DNA of 64,000 nucleotides from Phascolomyces articulosus (lineage: Eukaryota; Mucoromycota; Mucoromycetes; Mucorales; Lichtheimiaceae). Below, piece after piece: positions 24,838-39,197 of the stretch; the first letter of the stretch is position 1; each line of letters opens with the position of its first letter. The stretch lies in NCBI GenBank assembly GCA_025677815.1, contig JAIXMP010000007.1:1550001-1614000 (forward strand). The letters run 5' to 3'. A program made the translations under genes and the position numbers. The notes beneath the pieces are model-generated. The model searched no databases, was not told the origin of the DNA, and was given only the letters and a program-made list of their open reading frames with translations.

Positions 24838-26380
24838 AACTACTTTTCTTTAATATATTTCATGTGCATATACATTTTTATTACTTTGTGTTGTTCTGTG
24901 TTCTATTTTTCTTTTTTCTTTTTCTCCCCTTTCTTTTCTTGTATTATAATAGACCCTATATTCATTCCCATCTCCTTCGCAAATAGATTACCATCTTTTT
25001 TTTTTATTTAATTATGATTTCTTTCATTGTAGTATGGCATATAATTTGTTTCTATACAATCACATGTTTTTTTCTTGTTGATCTAGTGTGGACCAAACAT
25101 ATCTTGTACTACTTATTCCGCCAATTTTTATTTTTGTTAAGAGAGCGGAATGCATGGTCCGTGTGTACTTTTTTTTGATCTGTACGGATATCATTTTACC
25201 ATTTGCCAATATATTATTAGTAATTATATACCTTGAGAATAATACCTTATGATATATATATGCTGATTATTATGCAATATGTATAAACAGCGCCATCTAA
25301 TAACTTTTCAACTTGCCAAAAACAAATAAGAACATTGATGCATACAAGAATATAGCCAGAGAGCAGCATTTGAAGTTGTTCCTATTTTCCCCAATCACAA
25401 CAGTAATAAATAGTAATAATTAGAATAATAGTAATGGACTGTATTTCTTCTTGGATTTGATACAAACCCCCTCAAACATTATCATTATTATCCATTTCAA
25501 ATTATTTCATTATTTTTTTTTCAGGAAAGGAATAATCCGTTTCTCCTTTCTTCACTATGCATTAAACAACTTTTGAAATGTATATACTGTATTTACTTTT
25601 TACAAATGATTGGTATATATATATATATATATAAAGAGAAGTCGATTGCAAGGATAATAATGAGAGCCGAGACCCTACATAACGAATCCAGGTAATGCAA
25701 GTTCAGATTTTGCAACGACAACGTTGTGTAACAAGTAATAATCACGATGGCTTTTAATGCTCAACAATAGAAGGGGAGATAATAAGGTGCTCTATGCATG
25801 CATAAATGTTGTTTTCGTTTCTTCCGTTATTTACTTATACAATATACATTATGCAATTAGACTGCGTTCTTATGCGCACAGAATTTTTTTTGTTAAATAA
25901 CATTTCCACATGCCAATGAAAAATAATTTTTTCTTCAAGCTGTACCAACAAGATTAATTGGTAGTAGCTGGAGAGAAAAGGCATTCATGAATAAAATTGT
26001 TCTTGGTCTTTTTTTACCAAATCATGTTATGTATGAAACAAAGAGAATTGACAGATTTTATCAAAGGTTTCTTTCTTCTTTGGTGGGGCCAATATAAGTT
26101 ATTTACTTAATCATCTTTAATCACCAGTTTAAACAGTAAGTGGAATGGGGAGGAATAGAGAGATAGCGATGAAGATAAGAAGACATTGACTGTTCTTTTT
26201 TAACATAAATTGATGTTAGTGTGCTGACGATCACAATTCATTTCGTCTTTTTTCCTTTTCCTTTTTCCTTCCATTACTATTTTTATTTTATTTTTGACAT
26301 TGAATTTCAAAACTTTTACCCATTTGAACTTTATATAATCGAATAATCGTTGAGAGAATTTATATATCGGTGTAAAAGAT
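24838..26380. other. Intergenic region, PPR to RRM gene
   Basis: About 1.5 kb of AT-rich sequence with a TA repeat near 25614-25632 and pyrimidine-rich blocks (24890-24950, 26245-26290), the latter probably in the promoter of the RRM gene. No ORF of interest. Confidence 0.6.
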
Positions 26381-29132
26381 ATGAATAGTCAGTTTACCGC
26401 GTATGATCAACAAGGTACCATCCAACGTATAGATCTCTCTATATGGAACAATTACTCTGTGGATATAATTACTGATTCTGTCTTTTTTGCTACTATTATT
26501 TTCTTAATCCTTTGCAACCCATCACTGTGGCTACGTGATTTAGATACTTATAATAGCGATAATACTAACGAGTATCAAATTTTTACTTTACGCAATCGTA
26601 AATCTGAAGAATCTCAAAAATGTATGTGCTTTTTTCTAGCTGGAGGACATAGATTTATATATTTGGGGAGAGCGAGAGGGAATAGGGGAATTCATCAAAA
26701 CACGCCATCCGTTTAATCTAGTAATAAATTCTTTTCATAGTAACTTCTGCTGCACTCCGATCCCCCGTGATTGCACCTATTGATAAAAGAGTAGGTGGTT
26801 TTGCTGCTTGCTCAATCAATGAACGAGTAGGTGAGCCGCCGCAGCCAACACCATTAGGTTATGAGCAGCGCCATTACCCATATCGCAGAAAAAGTGAATA
26901 TGGTTACAACGCTTTGTATTCTTCCGCCTCAACACACACACGGGAGCAACAGCGCCGTCAATCATATTCTCAAACAATAGTACAGCATTCTGATACTCAA
27001 AATCAGCCATCCAACAAGTTGATCGTTTATGAACCGCAACCGCCACAGCATCAAAAAGATTATCAGCAACCAAAAAGTATCGCTGGATCCCCTTTCAGTG
27101 CATTTGGTGTGCAACAGCAGTGGTCAACTCTTTGGCAAGATGGTGGTAATAATTACTATCCAATGCAGCAACAACTGCGAACCAACAGTCTAGAACACCA
27201 GCAGCAACAGCAAAAAGAGCGACATCATCCCCATTTGTTTAGTATACCACCTACTACTACTATGCTCCCAAAATCCGATGACACTCTTGATGTTTATGTT
27301 CGTGCAGCAACCCATCATCATCAGTCTAGTTACAATAATGACCCTTTTGAAACTACTCATACTACTGCTTCTACTGTTGCTTCTGAGAGTGGTAGTAATT
27401 CTTGCCGACCAACTTGGTCGCAGATTATTAGTGTCTCTGCATCAAGCACTGTAGCTAATAATGTTATCAATCCAGCAATGTCGCAACCTGTTATAACACA
27501 TTTGAAAAATAATGAGGGTGAAAAAAACAGCACCAGTAACAATAGGGTAGCATCATCATCAACTGAAAACCAAGGCTACTCATCAGTTTTTCCTCCTGGT
27601 TCTACTTTTGAAATAAATACCACGAGTAGCCAAGCCGAAGCTGAAAATGATGCACTACCACGACCAAGAGCCAATAATGCTACCAAACTACTTTCCCAAT
27701 CACTTTCATACACAATGGCAGTAGCAAACAACCCACCTGCACATCCCAAAAAATATGCGGTTGCAAAAATTTCCAACGTAAGTTATAATTCTTTATAAGT
27801 TACAAAAACTTATTACTTTTCGGAATCAATTTATTCTGCATAGAAAAATAGACTCCATATAAGTGGCCTACAATTTCTCCTCATACTTTATATATCTACT
27901 TATATACAGATTCCATGGAACGCTTCGATTCATGATATTGAAACCCTTTTCAAGGACACAGAACTTGATGTCAAATTACCTAGTAAACAAGATACGGCGC
28001 AGTGCATCCATGTAAGAAAGATTAATATATGAATATTACCTTATTCTTCTCTACCTCTTTTAGTTTCTTATAATATGCTGTTTTATTTTTCATATCATTT
28101 AGATAATCATTGATAAATCAAGTGGTAAAACTCTGTCAGAAGCCTATGTTGAATTTGAATCTGAACAAGACATAACCAGAGTGTTACAAAAGTTGAAATC
28201 TCCACAAGTAAAAACTCGCCGTGTTTATATCACCAAGAGCTCACCGGAAAAATTATTTAGGGATATTTTTCCTCAATGGCGGGGTGTTTTTATTGATGGA
28301 TTGCCATCCATCGCTGATGAACAACAACAAATAACAGCTCATCTGCTTCTTGATTCGTCCTGTCCTTCACCATCACCACCACCACCCCTCGTCGAAGGAC
28401 ATGAATATGAATCTCTTTTAGGCATTTGCAGAAACTTTAAGGTAAAATGTTTGTTGTTTGAAAGTATCATTACGTAAAACTGCTTTTATATCATTCTACC
28501 TTATTACTAGTAGTAACAGTAGTATCAGTAGTAGTAAGGTGTATACTGATTTTTACTTGTCTCTTCTATTGTAGTTGCATTTTTCTCGGAAATGTGCTGA
28601 AAGGCCTTTCGAGAATTTTATTTCCATGATTGTTAAATTTCCTTGGGATAAACCAGTTATCATTACCACGATGCAGAGAGATCATCTTTACGAATATTAC
28701 AAACTTGCGACAGGTAATAATCGCTACACAGAGGTCGGCAATTAATCGCTCTTAAGGTTAAGATTTTTATTTTTCTAAAAAAAAAAAATCGGTTCGTCTT
28801 TAGGTGTATTGCATGCTCATCTGAGTAAACCGAATATTCAAATCGATAAGACGTTGATGCCACGTATGGTTCGTGCAGCTATAATGTGTCCTGGATTGAC
28901 AATCCCACAAAAAAAAGGTATACTCACAGCAAGGTTCGTCATAGCTATCTTTTCTTTTACGATAGATATTAGAAATATTATTGATAATAGAGAATATCAT
29001 TTAATATGTATATTATGAATATTGTATAGCGAGATAGCATGTCCAGTTGATCTCTTACATCTTATCGAGCCACCATCTGATGATGAAGTAGCATCCAGTT
29101 CCTCAGGAGATGAACACCATATTTCAAGCTAA
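26381..29132 (+). CDS. RRM-domain RNA-binding protein
   Basis: Exons 26381-26621, 26741-27777, 27910-28011, 28103-28441, 28575-28713, 28804-28933, 29030-29132; 696 residues in one frame. Residues about 85-415 are low-complexity (Gln, Ser, Asn, His), likely disordered. The first RRM begins about residue 418: AVAKISNIPW (RNP2-like), then KTLSEAYVEFES (RNP1-like), resembling hnRNP H/F or Rbm12 type RRMs with weak RNP1. A second, divergent RRM-like fold follows (GVFIDGLP, then SMIVKFPWDKPV). The conserved-looking C-terminus has PGLTIPQKKGILTAS and CPVDLLHLIEPPSDDE, ending acidic. Residues 30-52 are hydrophobic, odd for an RNA-binding protein, so exon 1 may be wrong or a membrane segment is present. 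Specific function not recognised. Confidence 0.75.
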
Positions 29133-29973
29133 TTATCAGAGATTACTATTTCAGAAAATGCAAAATAACGTGGTTGCTATTGAAACAGAAGAAAAACACA
29201 GACACAGACACTACAGGTATTGAAGGAAAGATATTTACGCTTATTACAAGCCTCCCAATTTTTTTTTTATGACCCTTTAAAAAAAATATCTTGTATACCT
29301 TTTTTTTTGCTCTCCTTCACAAAATAAAGGTTTATTTTACCAATACTTTGGATTTGATTCAATATATTAGTATTAGTGGTTTTATGTTTTTGGATCATAA
29401 AAAAAATTATTTGATCTTACAAATATTATTAGCGGAACCACGTTTAAACTGCTTTAAACTGCTTTGATAAAGATGGCATCATAGCTTCCCTTTTCCCACG
29501 TCCTCATCTATATGTATATCTAACTTCTTTAATTACTATAATTGAACATGACATAGACGATGAACTCAACAAAAGCATAAGGGATTCCGCGGCAGGATCC
29601 ACTGTACTGTTAAATTTTTAAATGTCAGATATTACATACTTGCCAAAGGTGTCATGATTCTATTAGAGCAAGCAAATAATCTCGTTATAAGAAGAGAACT
29701 CTAAAAGTAGATATATTTTCTACTACTTAATCATGTTATTATATGATAATATATAGCACCTAATAAAGATAGAGTTACTCAAAAGAAAAAAAGAAATCGA
29801 TCCATAAGCCATCTTATTTTCTATGTGTATTACATAAATCACAAGCCATTCTGCGTTCTCACGCATTGTCGAACATTATCTTTGTACGACATGGTATTTT
29901 TATTAAGAGTACATTTTTCAAATTGACACCATCTTTCGCCTTTCTTTCATTCGCCGCTTCTTAAAGCATACCT
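29133..29973. other. Intergenic region, RRM gene to F-box B
   Basis: AT-rich 840 bp containing the 3' UTR of the RRM gene and the F-box B promoter; no recognisable element. Confidence 0.6.
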
Positions 29974-31864
29974 ATGACTAGCATCGACTTTCTCTCAAGG
30001 TCGCCTTTAGATATTACTTGGAATATTCTTTCTCGTTTTGAGGAGAACGATCTATTTGAAGCCTCTCGAGTCAACAAGGAATGGAGAAAACGTGTATTGA
30101 ACTGTTCGATCGCATGGCAATTCGTTGACATTACAGAAGATTCCCGCCTTGTCAAACTCCTTCCTCGTGTAGCCTCTTTCATTCAGCGATTCACCATTGA
30201 GGACGAATGTAGTGACGATCTTAAACATGAATGCTTAAAATTAGTCAGTGACGGACACTTCAAAAGCCTAGAGGTTTTTGGTAAGTTGAATATGAATAAA
30301 ACCAATGATATAAATGATTAAATCAAAACTTTTACTATACGGAAAAAACGGGTGAATTAAAAAGAGAAAAAAAAACGTGAATGACTTAGCTACAAACAAA
30401 ATAATTAAAAAAAATGGTTTATTTAATTTAGTGATCTTTGGATATAATATGGTGAAAAGTCAATGCTTGGCCGCTTTGCGACGAGTACAAAACACATTGA
30501 CAGAATTTGCCATCGATGGTGAAAATGTACCCACCTTTGAAGAAATTCTTTTCAATTGTCCGAATCTAAATAAATTGGTGTATTCTGCTCAAGACAACAT
30601 GCAAATTGGTATACGTAAAAACAGTCAATTACCTTCCTTGCTTCATTTGACACATTTGTATCTGCATATATCGGCAGAAGCTGATCTGGAATATGAAGAA
30701 CTGGAACGTGTACTACGCCGATGTCCTGAAATCCGGTCTCTGGATATTAAACGCTGTACAAAAATGCCACTAGATCTGATCAATCGGTATTGCCCGAACC
30801 TTGAGAATTTAGGTTATGGTGGACGTCACACATTTTTCATCTCCACCGAATTTTCTTGGAGAAGTGGATGGGAAAAAGCTTGGAAAGAATGGTGGACAAA
30901 ACCAAAAATTAAAACTACCACCTTTGACGATGACGACGATGACGACGAGGAAAACAACAAAGTTGCCCAACAAGATGAAGGTGGCAAGCTTCGATGTGTT
31001 GACTTACAAATTGAACAAGATCAAGTTGATGGGAAGCAAATTTTTCGCCTACTGAACGGTCATCGAGATGAATTAGAAATATTTTCTATATTTTATATAT
31101 CTTTTGGAGGGGCTTTTCCTGATCCACGCTGGGACCCGCTCTTAAAATTTGAATCCCAATCATTGAACGAATTAATCTTTCGCTTTGATGGCATGACAAA
31201 CATTTTGTCTTCAATCGTCAGCAAATGTCCAAATATTCAGGTCCTTGATATTGGCTATATCCCTGGATTTACGGATCGTGACATCGACATCATTACACGT
31301 GTTCCTGCTTTACGCAAATTTTGTATTGCTTCCAATGTCAAACTCTCTTTAAACAACATTCGACGATTCGTTGATGGATTTAAAAGTCGACGAGATCCAT
31401 TGGAAACCCTGAGATTACAAGCCAGTGACACAGTGACGGATGATATGTTACTGGAATTAGCAAGATTATCCAGACTGACTGAAATAGGAATGACTCATTG
31501 CAGCACAATTACTGCTGCTGGTTTGGAACGATTTGTTCAAGAACTTCCCAAAATGAAGGCACTCAGTTATTTATACTTGGATAAAATGCATATGATCAAC
31601 GACGAATTATTAGCCAGTCTCAGCAAAGTAAATACAGTACGATGTATCGAACTGGTCGGTCTAGATAACATTACGGGCACCGGTATACGATCCCTTGCAC
31701 TGGCATCGAAAAGCTTGAAACATTTGAAGGTTCTTGTATGTTCACATGCTGTCACAAAAGAAGACATCGAGTACTGTAGAACAAAGATACCTAGTGTCAC
31801 TTTTCACGAGAGACATCCATCGGTCACTTCAATGAATTATGATAACATTGATGATATTGAATAG
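29974..31864 (+). CDS. F-box/LRR protein (paralogue B)
   Basis: Likely SCF ubiquitin-ligase adaptor. Exons 29974-30280 and 30432-31864; 579 residues. F-box: SPLDITWNILSRFEENDLFE and SRVNKEWRKRVLNC. LRRs: CPNLNKLVYSAQ, CPEIRSLDIKRCT, CPNIQVLDIGYI and SLKHLKVLVCSHAV. An acidic insertion (DDDDDDDEEN) sits at about residue 275 between the LRRs, where paralogue A has an Asn-rich insertion. Intron position and phase match paralogue A (18715-20506). The two lie about 9.5 kb apart, pointing in opposite directions, with three unrelated genes between, which suggests an inverted duplication followed by divergence. Confidence 0.88.
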
Positions 31865-32233
31865 AGAAATTAGTTTTCAATACCTATTTATTACTTATTA
31901 TTACGTATGTATATAATGACGATTGTGAATGTACATCTATTTTACCTAAATATTTTATATCAACACATACACTAATAAATAAAAAAAGAAGAAACGTTTA
32001 GATTATTTTTGATAAATTCGTGTTCTTTAGGAGATGAGATATTCAAGTCATCCTCTTTCGAATATAGTTATGAGCTGATGATCTCATTTACTCGTTTATA
32101 GTAGTGATTGTGAAGTTTATCATTGGTTGCTCTCAACATTTTGTCATGCCGTGGTCTGTGTAACATCTACCTTTAAATTTCTAGACCTTGTGTATTCTAC
32201 ACAGCTACTTCGCGGGTTTTTTAATAAGAACAA
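31865..32233. other. Intergenic region, F-box B to TATDN1-type gene
   Basis: About 370 bp with the 3' UTR of F-box B (AATAAA at 31976-31981) and the promoter of the DNase gene. Confidence 0.55.
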
Positions 32234-33670
32234 ATGAGAGCTGGCGCGATGCGTTTTATAGGTACATTTTCCTCTTCTCTTAATTAATGAAAAAAAAATA
32301 AGTCATCTAAATTTAAAATAATTGTATTATAGATATTGGAGCTAATTTAACTGATCCCATGTTCAGGGGGATCTATCGTGGCAAACAAGCTCATTCTGGT
32401 AAACGAAAACTATATAGCGGTAGACTGAAGAATCTTACATGAGAATATTAATATATAATAAATGCTTTAATTTAGACGATTGGCATTTAGTTCTTAAACG
32501 TGCTCGCGACGCCGGTGTACAAAAACTTATAATGACAGGTACAAACCTTGCTGATTCACAAGAGGCGATTGATGAAATCAAGAAGCACAACGAAGGTAGG
32601 AGAGAGAAAAAAAGCATGTGAACCTCAAAATAAGATTTTTGATTTGTTTTTTCAGATATACTAATGAAATGGTACATCTTATCAAAAAAAAAGGGAATAT
32701 GCTTTATTCAACAGTGGGTTGCCATCCAACGCGTTGTAAAGAATTTGATGAACATAAGGAAGGACCAGAAGATTATTTAAACAAATTACTAAACATTATC
32801 AAGGAGAATCGTCCTCAAGTGGTAGCAATTGGTGAATGTGGATTAGGTATATATTTATAATATCTCATTAGATTTCGTCTCTCATATACTAAAAATAATG
32901 CATATTTGTGTTTAAAAAAGATTATGATCGATTACATTTTTGTCCCAAGGAAACACAACAAAAGTATTTCCAAGTCCAATTTGATCTCGCTGAAAAGACT
33001 CAATTACCCATGTTTTTGCATAATCGTAACACTGGGGATGATTTCTATAATATGGTCAAAGATAACCGACACAAGTTTCGTCATGGTGTGGTTCATTCAT
33101 TTACGGGTTCAGTGGAGGAAATGAAAAAATTAATAGATTTGGGTTTGTATATTGGTGTCAATGGATGCTCTCTCAAGACGGAAGAAAATTTACAAGTTGT
33201 CAAAGAAATTCCTACCGATCGATTAATGATTGAAACAGGTAAATAAATATTCTATTAGGAAATTAATGAGAAAACTAATGAAGGCATTACGTTTATATAT
33301 AGATGCTCCTTGGTGCGAAATTAGACCTACTCATGCTTCACATAAATATTTGGATAATATCCCAAAAGAAGAAAGGGAACTTTATATGCCATTAACCAAA
33401 AAGAAGGAAAAGTTTGAAATGGGCTTTATGGTTAAAAATCGATGCGAACCATGTTCAACTGGGTAAGGATAAAAAAGAAAAGTTATACTCTCTGTTTTTT
33501 GTGGGAGAGATCGATGAAATTAATTCAAATCTTGGTTTATATAATTTATATTTATAAGTTTGGTATTACATGTCATTGCATCATTACGAGAAGAAGACCC
33601 AAATGAATTAGCTGAAAAAATATGGAATAATACATCTGTTGTATTTTTCCCCAATGAAACTCTAGAATGA
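32234..33670 (+). CDS. TatD-family deoxyribonuclease (TATDN1-like)
   Basis: Metal-dependent 3'-5' DNase of the amidohydrolase TIM-barrel fold, linked to DNA repair and apoptotic DNA degradation in eukaryotes. Exons 32234-32261, 32333-32398, 32476-32595, 32694-32846, 32921-33238, 33303-33462, 33559-33670; 318 residues, near the usual 300. TATDN1 hallmarks: [41 protein letters not shown] (metal-ligand Glu), [28 protein letters not shown] and MIETDAPWC (metal-ligand Asp). The fourth exon must begin at 32694, after a run of nine A, because the more canonical TTTTTTCAG acceptor at 32655 puts the frame out. The 3' end converges with RPT2 at 156 bp. Confidence 0.93.
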
Positions 33671-33826
33671 AACAGCTTCAAAAAAAGGAAATATATGAAT
33701 AAAAAAGAATGGGCTATTGAATACGTGGAAAAGGAAATAATCAAAAGTTTGGAAAAAAAAGATATATGATATTTGTGATTTTTTTTATTTATGAAAAGAA
33801 AAAAAAGGAGAAAAAGGAGAATAGAT

Positions 33827-35962
<2,136 letters not shown>

Positions 35963-36157
35963 ATTTTATTACTTGGAAAGAAAAAAGAAAACTGTATGCA
36001 AGGCCGCTGACGCGGCCAGTGGTGTCCATTAATACTACTCGTTAAATTGAATATCCGATTCAAAAACCAAAGCACAATCAATCCAAGTGTCTCCCTTTGC
36101 TTCACTGACTCCATAACACGACATAGAATGTAAGGGAAAAAACTGAGAGAAAAAGAC
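35963..36157. promoter_or_regulatory. Bidirectional promoter of RPT2 and IES6
   Basis: Only 195 bp separate the two divergent start codons. It contains the GC-rich inverted repeat GGCCGC-TGAC-GCGGCC at 36002-36017, 40 bp upstream of the RPT2 ATG and 141 bp from the IES6 ATG, unique in composition in this AT-rich region. No yeast-type proteasome element (GGTGGCAAA) was seen. Confidence 0.65.
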
Positions 36158-36807
36158 ATGATAAGAATATTAAAGATTTTTAAAAAAATCATTAGGGCAC
36201 CAAAGAAATCGAGCAAAAAATCATCAAGCTCTTCAAGTAAAGCCAAGGTAAAAAAATAAAAAATAAAAAATAAAAAAAAACAAACAGCAACTCTAATGTA
36301 CTTTATTCATTCTGATCGCAAATATGAAATAACAACCGCCTCAATTTGCTTTAATAGCAACAAACACCTGTAATTGATGAAGAGCCATCAGGACCAGCTC
36401 CATTAAATTTATCTACAATTCATAAACCATTTAAAAACACCAGTTACAAAACACCCAAAAAGTCAAAAAATTTGAAACAAATATTAACAGCTGAAAGAAC
36501 ACAAGAATTAGCATTGGACGTACCAACATGTAAGAAGTATGATATGGAACATGGATTCAGGAAAAAAGATATTAAGGATTTCATTTATTTATTTATATAT
36601 TTATTAGATCAAAACATTGAATGTCCCCCATCCGTATTACCACAAAAGAAGTACTGTGATGTTACTGGATTAGTAGCAAAATATACAGATCCAAAGACTG
36701 GATTGCGATATCATAATTCAGAGATATATCAATTTATTCGAACACTAAGTGTACCTAACGTTCAAGCTTATCTTGCTAGTCGAAATGCTGCTGTTGTACT
36801 TAAATAA
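36158..36807 (+). CDS. IES6: INO80 chromatin-remodelling complex subunit (Ies6/INO80C)
   Basis: Nuclear actin-related remodeller subunit with a YL1-C domain; in yeast it pairs with Arp5. Exons 36158-36247, 36358-36529, 36608-36807; 153 residues. KPFKNTSYKTPKKSKNLKQIL matches the family core (read in parts), followed by AERTQELALDVPTYQNIECPPSVLPQKKYCDVTGL (in parts) and the YL1-C end AKYTDPKTGLRYHNSE, FIRTLSVPNVQAYLASR. The N-terminal 30 residues are basic and Ser/Lys-rich; this start is the first ATG compatible with the exon, but a shorter upstream exon cannot be excluded. Divergent from RPT2 and convergent with the ankyrin gene (122 bp). Confidence 0.88.
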
Positions 36808-36929
36808 TTCTCACATTATTTTAGGTTTCTGTAAAATCATCCCCATTTATGCATTTCTTTTCTGACACCTAACATTTCCATTACATCACAATATAGTTGA
36901 TAGATGCTATTACAGCCATATACTTTTTT

Positions 36930-37767
36930 TTATTGTTCGTCACTACTATATTCCCCTTTTACACCATCAACCACTATACCGTCTTGTGTATAATCTTCAG
37001 CAATATCCGAATCATCCTATAATAATAACAATAATAGTATTTTTTGCATTGATTAGTTATATCTTTATCTCCATGATAACTCATCAATAAAATAGATAAT
37101 TACCACTTCATATCCAGCCAATACATTATCAAAAAGCTCTTTCATATCATCATCATTCGGTTTTACCAACATGCTGGGCGTCATATGGCTTCCATTTTCA
37201 ATCCTATATTAATGTGATATGACCCTACCAAGTCAATATCTATCATTTTTTGCTGGTGAGTTCATATATATAAATATACCTCGGATCAGCTCCTGCTTCT
37301 AATAATAAATCAACCATCGCCAAAGCAATATCTTTTTCATCCTCATATTGAACAGCTTTATGAAGGGGTGTATTTTTTTCAATTCTATTTTTTGCATTTA
37401 AATTGATCCCATTTCGGTTGACTAATATTTCCATACATTCCACAGATCCAAATGATGCACTATATATTATAATAAATTAAATCAGAGTACACATATTTAT
37501 ATCGACTGGATAGAATAGATGTATAAGAAACAACTTACGCATAATGTAAAGCTGTGTCACCAATCGCATCTGAAAAATTAATGTCAATATCAGAAGCGTT
37601 TAAAATCACTTGAAGTAAATCATCTTGATCATTACGACATGCTGCAAGCATTCGTTCATCTATTTATATTCCATGATTAAATCCTTGCTCAATTTCTGAA
37701 TCCTGCTCATTAAGAATAATAATAAAATAGACTATTCTTTACTATTTGAAGCGCCTTCTACTTCCAT
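36930..37767 (-). CDS. Small ankyrin-repeat protein
   Basis: Exons (minus) 37743-37767, 37539-37659, 37280-37459, 37104-37203, 36930-37016; 170 residues in frame. Two to three ankyrin repeats: DAIGDTALHYAASFGSVECMEIL, then EKNTPLHKAVQYEDEKDIAL and LLLEAGADPRIENGSHMTP (read in parts). After the repeats come ML.KPNDDDMKELFDNVLAGYE and an acidic tail (DDSDIAED). This layout, with a DLV/LV.P helix and acidic tail after few repeats, resembles small Yar1-like fungal ankyrin proteins, but that assignment is weak. The first coding exon is only 25 nt. Confidence 0.8.
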
Positions 37768-39197
37768 GTCTGACTAAAGGAGTTAAAAAAAAGGAAAAGA
37801 GAAAATGAAAATTTTATTATTTACTCAACTTGATTCTTCTCGTTCAAGTTCAATACAACCTTCAAACAAAAATTACTATTGAATTGAATTGAATTGAATT
37901 GAATTGAACTGACAAAAAAATGTATATAATTTACTATACAACGCGTTTATCTATGTCCAAAAAAGATAGATAAATATCAATATTTCTTGGCAACAGCACG
38001 TGTTTCTATAATGTTGATTATTTATCGTTTGCCTTGGCAAAATAAAATATTATAGAGTTAACAGTAAGTATATTTAGGTTTGAAGGGTGTTTAAAAGAAA
38101 TAGGTGCATTAAACTCTTTATACAACTACTACTTTAACGTAATTATCCAACCTATTGGATATTTTTTTTCTTGTGAAACAAAAAAAGTTTTTCGGGGAAA
38201 CCGTCTATTTTTGTCCACCGCATGTGTATGTTTTGCATTTTGTTACTGAGAATCCACATGTGCTATGTGGTTTATTTTAAATAAAGACAGACGTGTGTGC
38301 ATTCGGATCATGTATGGGTCCATCTATTCTATAATAATATATGATCTAGAACCTTTTTTTTTATAATTATTATTAAAAGTAACAACAGGTTCATGACAAG
38401 ATATTTTGGATAAAAATGGTCCAAAAAAAAAGTTTCTGCTTCTTTTTATAGCATCCAATTTTGTTTATGGTTGTACGAAAAAGGAACGATTGAATTGATT
38501 ATAGTTCAATATAAAATAGTTCATGATCACAGCATTTAGTAAAAGAGAAAGAAGAAGAAAGGAAGACAATTGGGATACATATTATAGCGTATAGTAATAA
38601 TAATAAAATTATGTACTAAAATTGATATATTTATTTGTTTTATGCACTATGATTATTTTAGGTACCTTATTGTTCTTTTCATTATAAAAAGAAAAACAGA
38701 AGGTTTCTTGTTCTTTAATAATATTTATATCTTACTATTCTTTTATACTACTAATAATAAATGATGAATGACCATATATCAATCAAATAAAAGAATGGAA
38801 AATTAACTGAGTAATATGATAAGGTCTATTAGATATAAACAATAATAATAGTTTATATATAAAATAAAAGAGAAAGGCTAGAAACATTACTGTTGTCTGT
38901 CTGTGCGGCTTTCCATTCTTCTGAGACAAAATAAGTGGAAATACAGACACACAATTCAAATTTGTATTTAAATATATAAATACTCACAGCATATTTATAT
39001 TCACTTATTCACACACCTATTTACATCACACACACATTTCACAATAACTCATTTTCTTTTTAAAGAGGATAAAAAAACCCTGTCTTTTTTTCCCTCTTTT
39101 CTTTTCGATGTTTTTATCTTTTTATTTTCACGCCACTTTTTATTCTTCTTCTTGTTCTTCTTCTTACCATTCCTCCTCTCCTTCCTCCTAATACCAT
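37768..39197. promoter_or_regulatory. Divergent spacer, ankyrin gene to membrane-protein gene
   Basis: About 1.4 kb of AT-rich sequence with the pentamer array at 37881-37908 just upstream of the ankyrin start and pyrimidine-rich sequence (39060-39185) just before the start at 39198, which is typical of leaders here. No ORF of interest. Confidence 0.55.
37881..37908. repeat. (GAATT)n short tandem repeat
   Basis: Five and a half GAATT units about 115 bp upstream of the ankyrin start codon. Confidence 0.9.

Noticed and set aside
32656..32693. TatD exon segment reading [13 protein letters not shown]
   Set aside because: Looks protein-like, but no donor in the right phase exists unless a 38-nt intron is assumed. 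Skipping it gives [20 protein letters not shown], matching TATDN1.
37660..37742. Ankyrin-gene segment reading DSEIEQ with a stop, as evidence of a pseudogene
   Set aside because: A normal 83-nt intron in phase 1 removes it and gives an intact 170-residue protein.
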